Shown: positions 13,201-28,200 of the stretch, piece by piece | Layout: each line of letters starts with the position of its first letter | How positions within the stretch are numbered: position 1 is the first letter of the stretch | DNA from: Acanthochlamys bracteata | Taxonomy: Eukaryota; Streptophyta; Magnoliopsida; Pandanales; Velloziaceae | DNA length: 64,000 nt | Direction: 5' to 3' | NCBI GenBank assembly: GCA_019914995.1 | Contig: CM034134.1 | Location: forward strand, 5,650,463 to 5,714,462 | Notes under the pieces: generated by a model | The model's database searches: none | Seen by the model: the letters and a program-made list of their open reading frames with translations, nothing else | Told to the model about the DNA's origin: nothing | Made by a program: the position numbers and the translations under genes

Positions 13201-16200
13201 TGTTACCAAATAGCATCTAAATAAGAGTCACATAGTTCTAGAAACATTGGGTGATGATTGTTTTATATTGATGAGGACCTTGGTTTGTGCTCGGTAGCTT
13301 AATGCTTCATCAGGTGTTCGCTTGTTCCCCTTACAAATTTTGCATTACATCTTAGAGGCTGTTTGGTTTTATGTAAATTAGGTTGTTATAATTGAAATTA
13401 CAACAATAAAAATATTTATACTTGTTTATTTTGATTGAAATTGGGCCAACCACTATAAATGAAGTTACAATTTAAGGCCTAACTACTGTAATTTAGTTTA
13501 TGGGTGCGTTTGGTTAAAGCTTTTTCTAGCTTTTCGAAATAAGGCCTAACATTTCACATTTTTTAATAAACTTTTTATAATGTTCTACAGAATTTATTTA
13601 ACAATTTAAAAAGTATGAAAAAATTTTACGTCATAAAATTTTATTATTGCTTATTTTTATTTTTATTTTTTGAGATAAAAAAAGAAAATTCGTTTTATAA
13701 AATAGGACAAACATATTTTTCTTCTCAGAATTTTTTTTTTTTAAACACCCTATATAGCCAACATGCTTTAGTTAAGTAATTGGTCATGGTATTCTTGTCC
13801 ATCTACTGTCTCTCAATGACTACCACTCTCACCGAAACTGTTCTTTAACTTTTGAAAACACTAAAATATTTCAATCTCTCCCGATTTTCTAGCTTCACTC
13901 ACGATCTCATTCATTTATTCTTAGTATCTCCCTGCCGGCGAACAAGGTTGGTTCAATGGTGAAAAACTCTACTGGAGTATAATGTCAAGTAAATATGTTT
14001 TAAAGTTTTCTTACAGTTCGAAATTTTATAGTGTACCATTTCTTATTCGAGTTCTTGACTTTTTTTCATAATGTCCTTAAATCATTCAATTACAGTCATG
14101 ATCTTTTGATTTCACCTTCGTTTATTCATAATGGAGACCTAAGAGGTTGATTTTCTCACAAGACCCAATATGTACTTCGAAGGTTGATATGTGATGCTAA
14201 AAAATTGGATTCCAAGGCTCTGTTGTTCAATTTCAAGAAGGTACATCTTTCTAAGTGCTTGCTGAGCTCCATTTCAAGCAGCTTTCTAGTTCTTGTTATA
14301 TTTATAGAACTTAGAGCAACGTCAATACAGTATGATAGGTTCCCATATATTGGTGATCGGTACTAGCATAAAAATTCATACTCCTTTAGAAATTAGTGTC
14401 TTAAAAACAATAGAAAGAGGTTATGATACATTTAACATGTAGCCAATAAAATTTTAAGTTCTAACTTTACATTTTCGTAATGTAAAGTATATTGAATCTG
14501 TGCTTATGCAATGGCATTTAAATACTAGATGTACCACATTCAGATTTTTATTCCATAATACTAAATATTTTCACAATTAGTAAACTTATCTCTTTATTGG
14601 CCTTGTTAGATCAATGTGATATAGTTGCTCAGGCATCCATACTTGTCACTATTTATGAAAATTTGACTTAGTGATTTCTTATCTTGTTCATAATATAACT
14701 AACCCTCCTATAGATGACATAAATAGTTGACTACAAAACCTGATCATCATCTTCACCTGCTACCTCACCAGATGTAAGTACGATACATCTTCCAACAGCT
14801 CTAGGAGATTATGCTCACACAAAGAGTAGAATTTATTTCCTATAGAATGATTTTCATGATAAGAGTGACACTATTTTTGAGACAAATAAGACTATAGTGA
14901 CAAGAGTTGATAATTCAAATATTAAGATGAGTGAGACGCATTCCCCAGACTCATATCTCACCAGCATCAATTTGCTTAGATTACACTTAAAGGACTTCCT
15001 ATTCTCTAAAACTTGATAAACATGATGATAGTAATTCTACGAATCTGTGGAGTTCTTTATCATATCAGTTAATTCATATAATAACGTCTCTTGTTCTAGA
15101 TATCTAACATAGGTTGTATATTTGAAAAGTTTATGCCTTTTTAATGCTTATCACTAGTGTCATACTTGGGAAATTTTAATAACTTCAAGTTGTTACTTCG
15201 GTATCATTTGTTTGATGAACTAGATAGGTAGCATGCTTACCTCTTCTTAATATTGGTTTTGATGCTTTTTCTTTCTTTACTGTATAGTGACTAAGTTGCA
15301 TTTGAATCTTAGCTATGGTTAGTAATATAATGTTTCACTTCATACGTTTAGTGGGAAAAGATAATGTGAATGATGCATGAATGAATGAGGACATAAATGT
15401 TTACCAATATGATATATAATGTGTAATGTCCTTCATGCATATGATATATGATTGTGATATGTGAATGCAAAGATTTCTAATGCTGTGACTGCCACGAACT
15501 GCATCAGTATTTTAAAGAGGGGTGCAAAATTTTTCCTCCAATCTACTTGATCTTGTTCACATTGACAAGAGGGGTTTGATTGTAAGATTGATGCACTTAG
15601 AAGGAATTTGTTCGAATGACTTCCTTTTCTATTGAGACAGTGGGAGAAAGTTAAATAGATTGTAATGTCTTCACATGCTTTGCTTGTAATTGAAATATTG
15701 AATATGTTTGTAATCCTTAGGAGCATCTTCGCAAAATTACTTTTAGGTGGTGAGCCAAGCAATTAAATTGCATGGTTTTGCTTGAGGAGCTTTACTCTCT
15801 AACTTGAGGTTTACTAATAATACAAAACACAGTATAAATAACCTTATTAAAAATAAACTGATTCACCCTTCCTTTGGATAAACAAATAAGCTAACACTAA
15901 ATGGATCTTACAAATCTCATGTATTACCTGAAACCTCTTCTTTACTACATCAAGAGGGTGGCATGCAGCTTTCGCACATGTTCCAGCAGCAAAACCACAT
16001 AGAAAAAGTTGGAAGCTCGATAGAGTAGCATCTGGCTCAATTGTCCTTGAATTAGAAGATCTGACTCGATTCCAAGCCTGCAACTCATCTTGCAATCAAT
16101 TTACTTCTACATTTAATAATGAAAGATTATATATCATTCGTCTACTACAAAAGCTTACATGATGAATGCTCTATAAATACTTATACCAATCAATTGGACT

Positions 16201-19200
16201 AAAGATTGCTACTCCGGTGTTTCTATTGTATAAAAGAAAAGAACTTCAGGTTAATGTACTACAATTCATGCGAAACCCTCATCATGTACACTAAGAATTC
16301 CATATCCTCAGAGCACACTAGCAACGGAAGAATTATATGATGAGAAGACCTCATCACTCTATACAATTCAGCCAGCAAAGAATTATAAATCATGCCAGTG
16401 CAGCGTCATAGTTCAAAAGTAACTACAAAACTGAATAACACTTACCATCATCCAGCGCTTAAAAGTATCGTAAGTACCAAACTGAAGGCCAGCATATGGT
16501 GCAATTTCAACAAGTGTAGGGGACAATCCAGAATAAAGTCCTTGAACACCGCGGTTCTTAATGATATCAATAAAGGCTGATCTCATATTTGGATATACCT
16601 GAATGCATTAAATCATGTTATAACAATTTTCTACTTTATGAAAGACAACAGAATTTCCACTAAATGAGCATGCATAAGTAAATCCAACTCACAGAGTTTA
16701 CTATTTCGAAAAAAGCAAGTACAAGTAAACTCAATTCAAGATGTTTAACTTTCATGAGAAATCATTAATAAGGCACCTTAAAAACCTTGACCAGAAGAAC
16801 CAAGCAAGTTAACTTCATTATCGAATCCGTATATTCTCAACGAACTGTAAAAGTACACTTAGACACCAAGAAAACTATCTCAACTAACATATTAACGCTC
16901 CCAAGGCAAGAAAGTTAGTGGTTGTAAAATGCAATATCAATGTTTCAAGCATAAATTATTTGATACTATTCACTTATAATAGAATATCATGTCATTTAAG
17001 GCTACACAAGCCACAAATAGAAGAAAAAAAAAGACAAACATTACATTTGAAGTTGAAGTCATGGTACCTTGGGCTCACCCTGAGATGCTAAAATTGTTCT
17101 CAAAAGATCAAATGGATAAGAACCTACTGTTGCTGCACATCCGGCCAATGCCCCACTGATGTAGGACAAGTATGGACTTAACTGCAAGTGATCCTCTAAG
17201 AGAAACATAAAAAAGAAAAAGCTTTTCTAAGAATTTGTGAATAGTAAAAGAGGATAAAGACATCTATTAGTGCAAAGCGTAAGATAAATTTCAACAAAAC
17301 AGCTTTCAACTTAAAAAACATAAAATTAGAATATCAATTGCTATAGCTAACCATCTCAATATTTTAAAGCTAATGCTCTGTTATTGAATGTATCTATTTT
17401 AATTGTGTAATCCAGAAATATTTATTAATTGGTCTAGACAACAAATATAAATTAGAATCAACATCCACACTAGAAACACGTCATTTGGCAATCCATATAG
17501 CAATGGATATGCACCTGTAGCTTCCAACATATAGATCACAACACAACAGAAAATGGAAGGTGATCTAAAACCTTGTAGGATACGGCCATATGACTAGGTC
17601 AGATCATCTTTTAGATTATGCCTTATCATGGTTATAAGCTGTTCGGTCTAGAAAACATTTAACTTTTGGCTAACATTCTACTTCATCAACTACAAAGACA
17701 CATGCATAGTCTCAATTAAAGGAAACGCAGCAGCTTCCATGAAACTATATATAATTTGCCTTCAACAGACTCATTAAACTGTTCAATTCTCACGTAGTAA
17801 AGGTATTTACAAGTGTCATTATTTTTCACAAAACATCTATAATAATATGTTATGATTTCAATTTGCTGCATAATGACGAAGATCACATAACAATCAACTG
17901 CAACAATCAGTCTATCTAAACTTTAACAATTGGCGTTTGTTTTCACAAAATAAAAAGATTTGCCATGTAATATGTTATGATTTCAATTGGTTGCATAATG
18001 ACTAAGATCACATAACAATCAACTGCAACAAGAGCGCAAGATTAGAAGTGGTAGACACATGCATCTTGTTGTAAGAAAGAGTTGCAGGAAACACTCTGGT
18101 TATCTGAGTATTCAACCTCACTAATTACATGGACTAAAAACAGATTTGCCAATAGGGACCTGTGATTGATATTTCTGTAAACATGGTGAGGGGATCATAG
18201 GAGACTTCAAAGTGTGGGAGAGGTCAGCAACCGCAAGATGGACAACTATGATTTAGAAGGATTTGAATTTCTAAACCAATTAATTTTAATAAACAAAGAA
18301 GTGGACATACTAACTTCATATTACTGTTAACAGATAGAGAGATTAAATCATCTTTTATCTTGCATGGACAAGTAAAATATGGAGGTGAGAAAAGATTAGG
18401 GGTCAAAATTTTCAGTCTTGATTATAGGAAAATGTAAAAACCCCTACCAAAACTGGGGGACACCAATTTAAAATAAACCCATACTTCCTAAATTTAACTT
18501 TAGCGAACCTGGATTTGAAACCAGAGTCAATTTTCATTCACCATTTTTTTCTCTTTTTTGTTTGTATAATAGAGTATGCCTTTATTTAGAGGAAAAAGTT
18601 GAGCACGTTTTTTCTCAAAATGCCTATTTTCCATTCTATCTCTTCAATCTCAAAATTGCTTAAAAGCAATTTGTCTAATATCCTTCTAACAAAGTTGATT
18701 TGAACTGGTAGATGGATCAAAAAAGAATGTTCATGAGACCAATATCCATGTTTATCTCTACCTAAAAATCCTAGTCATGGATCAGTAGCAATCGTCCACT
18801 TACCACATATAAATTTTATTCTTTTACTAGTCTAAATATAATTGATTTTTATTTCAAATATCGTGCAGGTGCATAATAACTTTCTCATATGTCATGGTTC
18901 ATATTTTCTTGTTGCATATAAAGTCACTTTTACGAAGTTTTCAGTAAGTAGTTCACAAGTAGCTATAGATTGTCCACAATTTAGTCCAACATAGCAACTA
19001 TTGCCTTTTGGGCCGACACAATACTTGGGACGAAAGGGCATGAAGTAGTTATACAAGATTCATTTCCTTGAGTAGTTTCAATGAGGCAACTCGAATGTGG
19101 GACGTGAAGTTAGGTTACATATAGGAGTATGGTCTTTAAATTCTCTGTGATCGGAAGCTCTTGCCAAGACTATCCGAGATTAAGTTACCTCTTTGTGAAG

Positions 19201-22200
19201 AGTGTGAGAAGCAACAGCATATCAAAATCATTCTCTAGGGCCAAACTATTCTTAACTTAATTCACTCGGATGTGTGAAAGTCGCCCTAGCTTTCACACAT
19301 CCGAGTGAATTAAGTTAAGAATAGTTAGCTTTCACTTGGAGTCGTAACAAATTTGGTAATATCTATTGATGATTTCTTAATAAGAAGCTGGGCGTATCCA
19401 ATTTGAAATAAATCAGAAGTCTTTGTATGTTCAAATATTTTTAAATTTTGAATGGAGCTTGATTACAACAGTAGGATCAAGTGTCTGAGGTGGGACAATC
19501 GAGGAGAATATAACGAAGAATTTCTTTCTTTTTTTTGCTGAATAAGGGATTAAACGACCGTCCAATGTGCCTTATGCTCCACAACAAAATAGAGTTGTGG
19601 AGCAATCCAATAGGACATTACTTGATCGGATAAGAGCTATGCTTAAAGGACTGATTTGTTTAACTCTTTTATAGAAGCAGCCTGAACGGCTTGTTATGTA
19701 TTGAACCATATTCCTACAACTGCGATTGAATTGAAAGTACCAACAAAATTGTGATCTGACTATGCTATTAATTATGCTATTAAATATACTCCCTTATGAT
19801 GTTTTTAGGTCTTTGTTTGTCTGGTATTTGTAATGTATAATTCATAGGAGAGATCCAAATTGGTTCAAAGTTAAAAAATGTATATTTCTGAAGTATGCTA
19901 AACATGTAATGGAGTATCGCTTATAAAAATCCCATTGCTCGAGGTTTCCTCCAATAGGAATGTGATCTTTGTAGAGGACCAACTTCATAAGAAATTAGAA
20001 AAAGATGACACTACTAGAAATATCACAGATAAGTAAGACTTGCTTCAAAAAGTGACCACGGTTAGTTTGAAGTAGATAGAAGATGAGGAAGAAGATTCAC
20101 GGTCAGTGCAAGAACCAACAGGCGGACACGAAGAACTTACCAAGAATCGATCACTTTGGCGTTCAACTCGTAAGAGAAAGCACCTAAAAGGTATGCATAT
20201 TATTTTTTGAAGCATATGTCTAACTTTGCATATAGTCTTCTTACTGAAAAAAAGACCCAACAACTCTTAAGGAAGCATTGGATAGTCCCAATGGACGGAG
20301 GCTATACAAGAAGCAATTGAGGCACTTCATAAAAATGAGACTTAGAAACTACTATCACTTCCTCAAGGCAGTAAGGCTACTGATAACAAGTGAACTTACA
20401 AGATCAAGCATGGTAATCAAGATCAAATAGAATTACATCATCCCCGATTTGTTGTAAAAAGTTATGCACAGAAAGAACGAGTAGATTTGATGAAATCTTC
20501 TTTCAATGATTCGTTTGACAACAATCTGTGTGGTTGGCATTGTGGGCATCATCCCCACTTTGAGCAACTCGACACGAAGACTGACATCTTACATAGTGAA
20601 TTGAAAGAAGAGATAGTCCGGCCAGAAGGCTTCGCTAAGGTATGCAAGGAGTACTTGTTTTGTCCGGTTAGTCAAATCTTATACTAAAGTACTGGTATAA
20701 GAGATTTTATAGTTACATCAGGAGTCTTGGATATAGTAAGCTGATCTCGAACTCTTTTGCTTAAGAGAGATAAATATTTCATCTTTCTACCGTATGTGCA
20801 TGATATGTTTATGACAAGCCAAAAGCATGGAACACATTCAAAAGTTGAAGGCTCAACTAGTCAATGAATTTAGTAGGGGTGGCAAATTTTGACCCGACCC
20901 GACCCGAAACCGACCCGAATCGACCCGAAAATGATCCGAAATTTTAAACGAATTCGGGTCGGATTCGGGTTGACCCGAAATTGACCCGTTTAACTATTTA
21001 TATAATATATATTACTTAATAATTAAAAAATAATAGCAAAAAATTTAATTTTAATTTGTATATATATATTTTTTAATTTATCTTAATTTAACTAATTTTT
21101 ATTTAATTTATAAAATTTATCAAAATTAATATTTTTCTTTTTAAATATATCATAATTAATCATTTTTATATATTATTATTAAAAATTAATATTTATTATT
21201 TTTATTTTAATAATTTTAATTATTAAATAGGTCGACCCGAGTTTGACCCGGTTATAAATAGGTTGGGTTAGGGTTGATAATTTTGACCCATATAAATAAA
21301 TGGGTCGAATTAGGGTTAAACAATTTTGACCCGGTTATTATATAGGTCGACCCGGAACCGACCCAAGAATCCGAATTGCCACCCTTAGAATTTAATACAA
21401 AAGACTTAGGTCCGACAAACAAGATTCTTGAAATGCAGATATGACGAAACAAAAGCAATAGATAAATGCGACTATCCAAAGCTCTACCTAAGAAAGGTAC
21501 TGCAATAATTTGGCATGCATACAAGTAAGTCGATTTCTCTCCCATTTTCTATTAGTCTCAAGTTATCTTGTATGAAATGCCCCATCCAAGACAATGAAAT
21601 TATGGAGCTATCTTGAATACCACATGCATTTGTATTAGGAAGCCTTATGTATGCAATGGTACGCACTCGGCTTCGAGCAGTGGAGCTAGTGAATAGATAC
21701 ATTTGCAAATCCAAACACTGAACACTGGATGGCTATCATGAGAGTTCTTTGGTACATCAAGAGAACTCTAGATGTTGCATTCTACTACAAAGGGTCTAAA
21801 TTTTTTATCAAAAGCTTTGAGAAATCGAATTATACAGGTAATCTTGATAGGAGAAATTTTACTTATGGTTGTGTTCACCTAACTGGTGGTGCTGTTAGTT
21901 AGTGTTCTAAATTGCAATCTAATATAATTCTTTCCACAACAGAAGAGGAGTATATCGCAGCAACACAAGCATGTAAGGATTGCATCTAGATGAGAGATTG
22001 TCGAAGGAACTCTGCCACAAACAAAAATCTTTGCCTCTATTTTGCTATACCTAAAGTACCTTACATTCTGCATATCCAGCATTCTATTCCAAAACAAAAC
22101 ACACTGAAGTGCAATATAATTATGTTCGTGATGTGGTCTCCGGTGGAAATATTAACTTGCTAAGTTCCTACAAATGAGAATCTTTGTGTTTGTAGCTTAA

Positions 22201-25200
22201 GTTCTTTCTATTATAGCTTTGAGCATTAACTTGCTCAAGATTCCTACGATTTCTCAAGGTTCCTACCGTGGATTTTTTTTATTCCCACATATATCTTAAT
22301 GTTTATGTGATTGTCTCATTCATCTAAAAAACTCAACTTAAATTATAAGATCCTAGTGTGTGCTAAATATTTCACTTTTTAAATTCATTGAAGCACGCAA
22401 CCATATTTCCAACACTTAACATAAAGAAATATAAGTTACTACAGCTTATCTTAATATTTCTTATCTTAATAGTTAGCATCTACCGTCTTCTTTCTAGAAA
22501 AAGCAACTTTCTACTATTGAAAGTTTCTAACTAAAATTAAACATAGATCACATAATTCCAACCTTTGCCATTATCAGGTATAAATGCATCGGTCCACTAA
22601 ACGTTTGTTATTTATTGCTAATTACTAGTATCAATTTGCAATTTACGAGGTACCAATTCAATATTAGTAGCTCGATTAGAGATGGCAATGGTTTGGATTT
22701 TATTGGTTAACCGATCCAACGCAACTCGATTATTTCAAGTAAGGAGTAAGGTACTTGAAAAATCGTGTTCTAGTTAGGTTTGGATAACCATGATTAGGAT
22801 GCTTGGTATTAGAACCTAAATTCTTTGTTCACCAAAAATGAATGTCTAGCATGTTAGATAAGATGTTTTAGAGAACTGGTGTTCACAATTCAAATTCTAT
22901 GTTGGTAAGTTCTATTTTTAGTATCTTTGTGTTGTTAAATAGACCTAACTAGTAGGCGTCTAGTCACCTTGAACCAAAATCATTTTCTGAGTGAAAACTC
23001 TAGTATTCGTAAATTTACTCAAATCCCTTTTTGATAGTTAAAAATCCTAATTTTTTAATTTACTTATTTACAAAGATAACATTAAACAATATTTTAAAAA
23101 AAAACTTGCGTATTCAGAATTTTATAATTCTTTCTATTGTAGCTTAAGTTCAATAGTTGCCTCTCTCTCTTTATAATTTGGCTTGTTTTTGCTTTCAGTC
23201 TTTGGTTTTTTCGAGGTGCACTTGTTGATGCAACAACAATTTCACAACTTTCCACATTGCGAGATCGATGGTGATGGCAATAATGATTTATATATAAGGT
23301 TTCTTTGTTACTAGACCAAAATCAAAACATCTTTTATTTCGGCTTTCTTTCTTTTATATGTGAATCTACAGTTATAATATTTTTTCATATATGCTATATG
23401 TTTTTTTAGTAAACCATAGATCATCATTATGTTTCTCAGGTTTGGAAAATCTGAAGAAGAAAAAAATCTTGAGAGTAGGTGATTGGAAGACATGGACGAA
23501 CAAGAGGAGTATTTAAATATGATTTAAGGTACAAGGTGACAACTCTATGAACTCTTTTTTACGTCTATGACATACTTACACATCCTCAAGCGAGCACTTC
23601 ACCTTTTTTACCAATCTGAATCATAGCCTCAGTACTTGCAGTTACTCCAGAAAAATCTCACTAATAATTACATTGGAGAAAATTGTTGACAAAAAACTAC
23701 TACTTGAGAAAAGAACTAGCCTTATAGCAATTGTTCATCCTCCTGGGGAACTTTCAACAAATAACATTTCCCTCATATGAAACTTTCACTCCTAAAGCTC
23801 ATTTCTACCATGCAACATTCGTTCCCATAAAAACAGAGCATGTTACAAGAACGATGTTTAGTGGATCTTTGCACGTGTGTGCTATCTACTAGTATTTTAA
23901 AAATCATGGTTAACTCTACTTTCTTCAACTTGGATAGCTAATGCATGATGAAGCCCAAAATTTCTCAGAAGCAGTCCCAATCCTTATCATTGTAAGTACA
24001 TACCTGTTTTAGAGGAACCTGAAGCAAAAGTTTTTAACTTGTGCAGAACCGTAAACTGTATAGCTGTGTATGGCATGTACATGAGTAGAGCTGGAACATT
24101 CCCTCGCCAAAAGCCCTAGTTTTTTTTTTTTTTGGTCACACTAAACATATCAGGTACAAACAAAAGTACTTCTGCGTTCTGAGAACATTATGATACATAA
24201 TCTCCTAGTTCTATTAGCATTTTACGAATGAGCATAAATAAGAGAATGAAGAACTAAAATTGCAATCAAGCAACAGAGATTGAGACGAACAAACCAATCC
24301 AGAATGTAAAAAATCATAAACATGTGATGGACAAAATTTTCAACTTCCAGCATTGCTTTCTCGCACCTTATTCCTTTTTGACATATAGAAGAGCATCTTC
24401 AGCATTTAATATAATATGTCTCGCAGATAGAAAAACTTCAAGAAACTGCTCCTAACTATTTGCCAAACACTATAAACATGTAATGCAACTTGCAGATAGA
24501 ACATTTAGTTCCAAACCAGAAGATTTAAAAGCATACAGCATAGATACAGATTGATAGATTCTTGTTTCTCTGATTAAAATCTTGATTTAATTGATGAAGG
24601 AAGAAATTCTTTATCTACCTAAATACGTCAGTCTATCAACAGTTCCAAGCTGCAGAATAATATCCAAATATGTACACTCTCTGATCTCCATATACTGGCT
24701 TACACATTAATTTTATTACAAGCAAAGTTTTCCAAAAGCATAGAACCATATAAAAGAGAAGAAGAAATACCTGTAGGCCTTCCTCTTTAAAGATATCCTT
24801 AGTTGCTTGCAGAAGTCCCGTATATTTTGAAGGTGGTCTATATAAGTCTCTGTGGAGAATGGCCCATGTAGAAGTGGGCTCAAGTTGAACCTATTGAATA
24901 CATACAAGCAAAAGTGTAGTTCAACATACTAGCTCAAAGGGGCAAGTTCAGTTTTAATAGAGCAAGCCATTCAGAAATTTCAAGACCATCAGTAACAAGT
25001 AGGGGTGTAAATTGGAAAATCTGATAACCCGATCAAATGCAATGCTAGTTTCTAGGATATGGATCGTAAAATCTTTTAGATCCGAATTACTTTTGGATCG
25101 GATTAGGATTCATCTTAAATAATATTGGATTGGGTTTGGATCTGTCCAAATGTATACCTAACATCTGGAATTCGAACCAAATTTTAAAGCACCTTATATA

Positions 25201-28200
25201 GACCAAGCCCACAACTCCCTAACTCGTGACTTTTCCCAGCTTTTCACAGTGATGTATTTGTTGAAGATGTCCTTTAACTTCTTGGTCCCGTAGCTTTCTC
25301 TCATCCACTGGCTTCGTCAGGATTGGTCCTCCATGGGTTGATCTCCACTTGTTTGATCTTTTCAATCCAAATCTATGTTTCGTATGCATAATACACTAAT
25401 TGAGAGCCTCAACCAATTTCTTCAAATCTTTCATACTTAATTTTATTAAGTGAAAACTAGACAAGTAGAACCATTCTTGATGAGCTTTTGGTGTATCTGT
25501 TTAAATTCTCCTTTAACTTGTTGGTCGCATAGCTATCTCTCATCCACCAGCTTCATTAGATTGGTCCTCCAGTTGATTGATCTCCACTTGTTTGATCTTT
25601 TCTATCCAAATCTATATTTCGTATGCATAATGTTACTAGTAATGGAGAGCCTCAACTAATTTCTTCAAATCTTTTCATACTTAATTTTATTAAGTGAAAG
25701 CTAGACACTAGAACCATTCTTGATGAGCTTTTGATATGAGCTCATTCAGCACTGTATATCAATTTAGTGGATGTTTGGGAGTGGTTATTGAGAAAGAACT
25801 TTTTTAGAATGAAGGGTATTTTTGAAATTTTTTAAGAACGAGCTCTATTTTTTTGACATAAAAAATAATAAAAATAAGTAATAATAAGATCTCACGACGT
25901 AAAAAAATTTTGTACTTTCCAAATTAAAAAAAACTATAAAATGTTCTAAAAATTTATTGAAAAACGTGAAATAAAAAGTTGAAATGAAAAGGAGAAGATA
26001 GGGAAGTAATAAGCACTCCCAAACACGATCTTAAACTTTTGTTGCTAGTGGTGAATTAGACCTTCAACATTATTTGTTTCTTGCACTATTTGAATTTCAA
26101 TTAACTCTAAATGATAATAGAAAAGCCTTATCTACTTATATCTATGCAAAGAAAAAAAAAATCATAATTTTAAATCGCACCCTATCCGAGATCCAATAAT
26201 AAAGCTGGTACTACTTCAGGAGTGGATCCTACTCTTTTACAGAATTCAGATCCAGGTATTGATCCTCATGATTGCTATAGGATCCGGGTTAGTAGATAGC
26301 AACACAACAAATCAGATCCGTTACAGCCCTAGTAACAAGAAAACAAATACTTCCTATTATCAAGAAGACCAGTAGATAGCATATGTTATGCCCTAATGTG
26401 TTAAGAACATTTTATAAAATATAAGAAAACAAAATCTTTGGTAAAATGTCAAAGGAAGCTACCCTCTAAATATCATTTCACGGATACTATAAATTAATAA
26501 TGTTATGAAGCCTATGCTAATGTTTTCCTAAAAGAAACCCTTACTCCTAGAAGAAAATAGAATGCAAAAGTACTTAGTCATCAGACATATAATGATAATT
26601 AACCATGATTCAAAGGTAATTGCCGTCATCCAATTTCTTCAAATCTTTCACTCTTAATTTTATTAAGTAAAAATTAGACAAGTCAACCCATTCTCGATGA
26701 GCTTTTGATATGAGCTCTTCAGTATTGTATATTGATTCAAATATTTGTTGCTATATGTGAATTAGGGGTCGTTTGGGATTACTTAAAAAGTAGAACTTTT
26801 GGAGATAAAGAGCTATTTGTAGATTTTAGAGAACGACCTTGTCTTTTTATAGCCTAAAACAATCTAAAAAGATTATACATACAATAATTCCATGATGTAC
26901 AATTCACTCATGGCTTCTAAATTTAAAACTTGTTTAAAAAAAGCATACTCTAGAACATTATTTGGAAAATGAAAACTTGAAAAGGAAATAGAAATAGAGA
27001 TGAAACATACAGCCAAACAACACCTTAGACCTTCAACATTACTTGTTTCTTGCACCAAAAGCTCATTCAGCATTGTACATTGATTTAAACTTTTCTTGCT
27101 ATATATAAATTAGACCTTCAACTTTATTTGTTTCTTGCTATTTCAATAAGTTGAATTTCGATTAACTTATGAATGATAATAGAAAAGTCTCAATCTATTT
27201 ATATCTATGCAAACAAAAAAAATATTCATTTTAAATCTGATAAAAGCTGAAATCGTATCCGACGTCCAATAATAAAGCGGGTACTATTTCGAGAATAGAT
27301 CCTACTCTTTTATAGGATTCAATCTAGGTATTGAACTTTATGGTTGTTATACGGTTCGAGTTAGGACACTACCCCCTAATCCAGCACATTTACACCCCTA
27401 GTAACAGGACAACAAAAACTTCCTATTACAAGAAGACTAGTATATAGAATCTTCTACCCCCAATGTGTTGAGAATCTTTTATAAAATATAAGATAACAAA
27501 AAGATTTGGTAAAATGACAAATGAAGCTATCCTGTAAATATCATTTCACAGATATTATAAATTAATAATACAGCGAACGCTCTAATAGATAATTTCATGA
27601 ATAAGAAATATTACTGCTAATATAAAAATATCGAGATAATTCTAATTATTCGATTGATTCTAAGAATACCCAAAATAAAAAGCTTCTAAATTGATTCTTA
27701 AAGAATACTAGAACAATTAGGTATCAAAGTTCGTTGATTCCAAGGAATACTAAACAATAAATAAAGAAGAAAAAACTGTAAATTTATTCAAACCCAATCT
27801 ATATTTTTGTCGTCAGGCTTATGAGCATATCAATAGACTTAATAACTTCTAAGGTTCCTAACAAAACATAACTTCAAATTCACAATAATTTTAATTCTAA
27901 CAAACCATTAAAACGTATTATGACTAACACTCTAATATGACTAAAATCTGTATAAGCTCCACACATGTTGCATCATTTTGTCCAAATCAGAAAAACTTCA
28001 TCCCTGTATTTCCACCTTAAAACTTTTGAGTCGTTAGCTACTCCATTGATTTGTCACACGAATATCAAGTTAATAGTAAATCAAATATATCCTGTTTAGG
28101 CTGAGAATGCATAGGACAAAGATCTTCCATACTTTGTTAATTCGTAGCACGAATACAGGATTAAAAGACTTGTGAGTCAAAGGCGCCATCTTCCTCAGGA

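Larger units (their letters stand above)
18950..22190 (+). mobile_element. Ty1/copia fossil in carrier intron 3
   Basis: Heavily decayed copia element, opposite in direction to the host gene. Recognisable parts in order: pre-integrase/integrase (CEECEKQQ and LIHSDVWK, about 19195-19285), integrase end ([12 protein letters not shown] near 19615), reverse transcriptase ([15 protein letters not shown] near 20565-20610), and RNase H with its surroundings ([16 protein letters not shown] near 21750, [17 protein letters not shown] near 21935, final block near 22105). It carries many breaks. LTRs were not identified. A hAT-type MITE lies inside it. Age: old, clearly older than that MITE. Confidence 0.85.

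Noticed and set aside
17843-18033. A possible transposon from a direct repeat of about 66 bp in carrier intron 3
   Set aside because: Two copies (about 17843-17910 and 17966-18033) share ATGTTATGATTTCAATT and AAGATCACATAACAATCAAC, but there are no element ends; it is a local duplication only.
22680-22745. Another hAT MITE starting TAGAGATGGCAATGG
   Set aside because: Only a left-end-like sequence was seen; no matching right end or target duplication was found within 1.5 kb.
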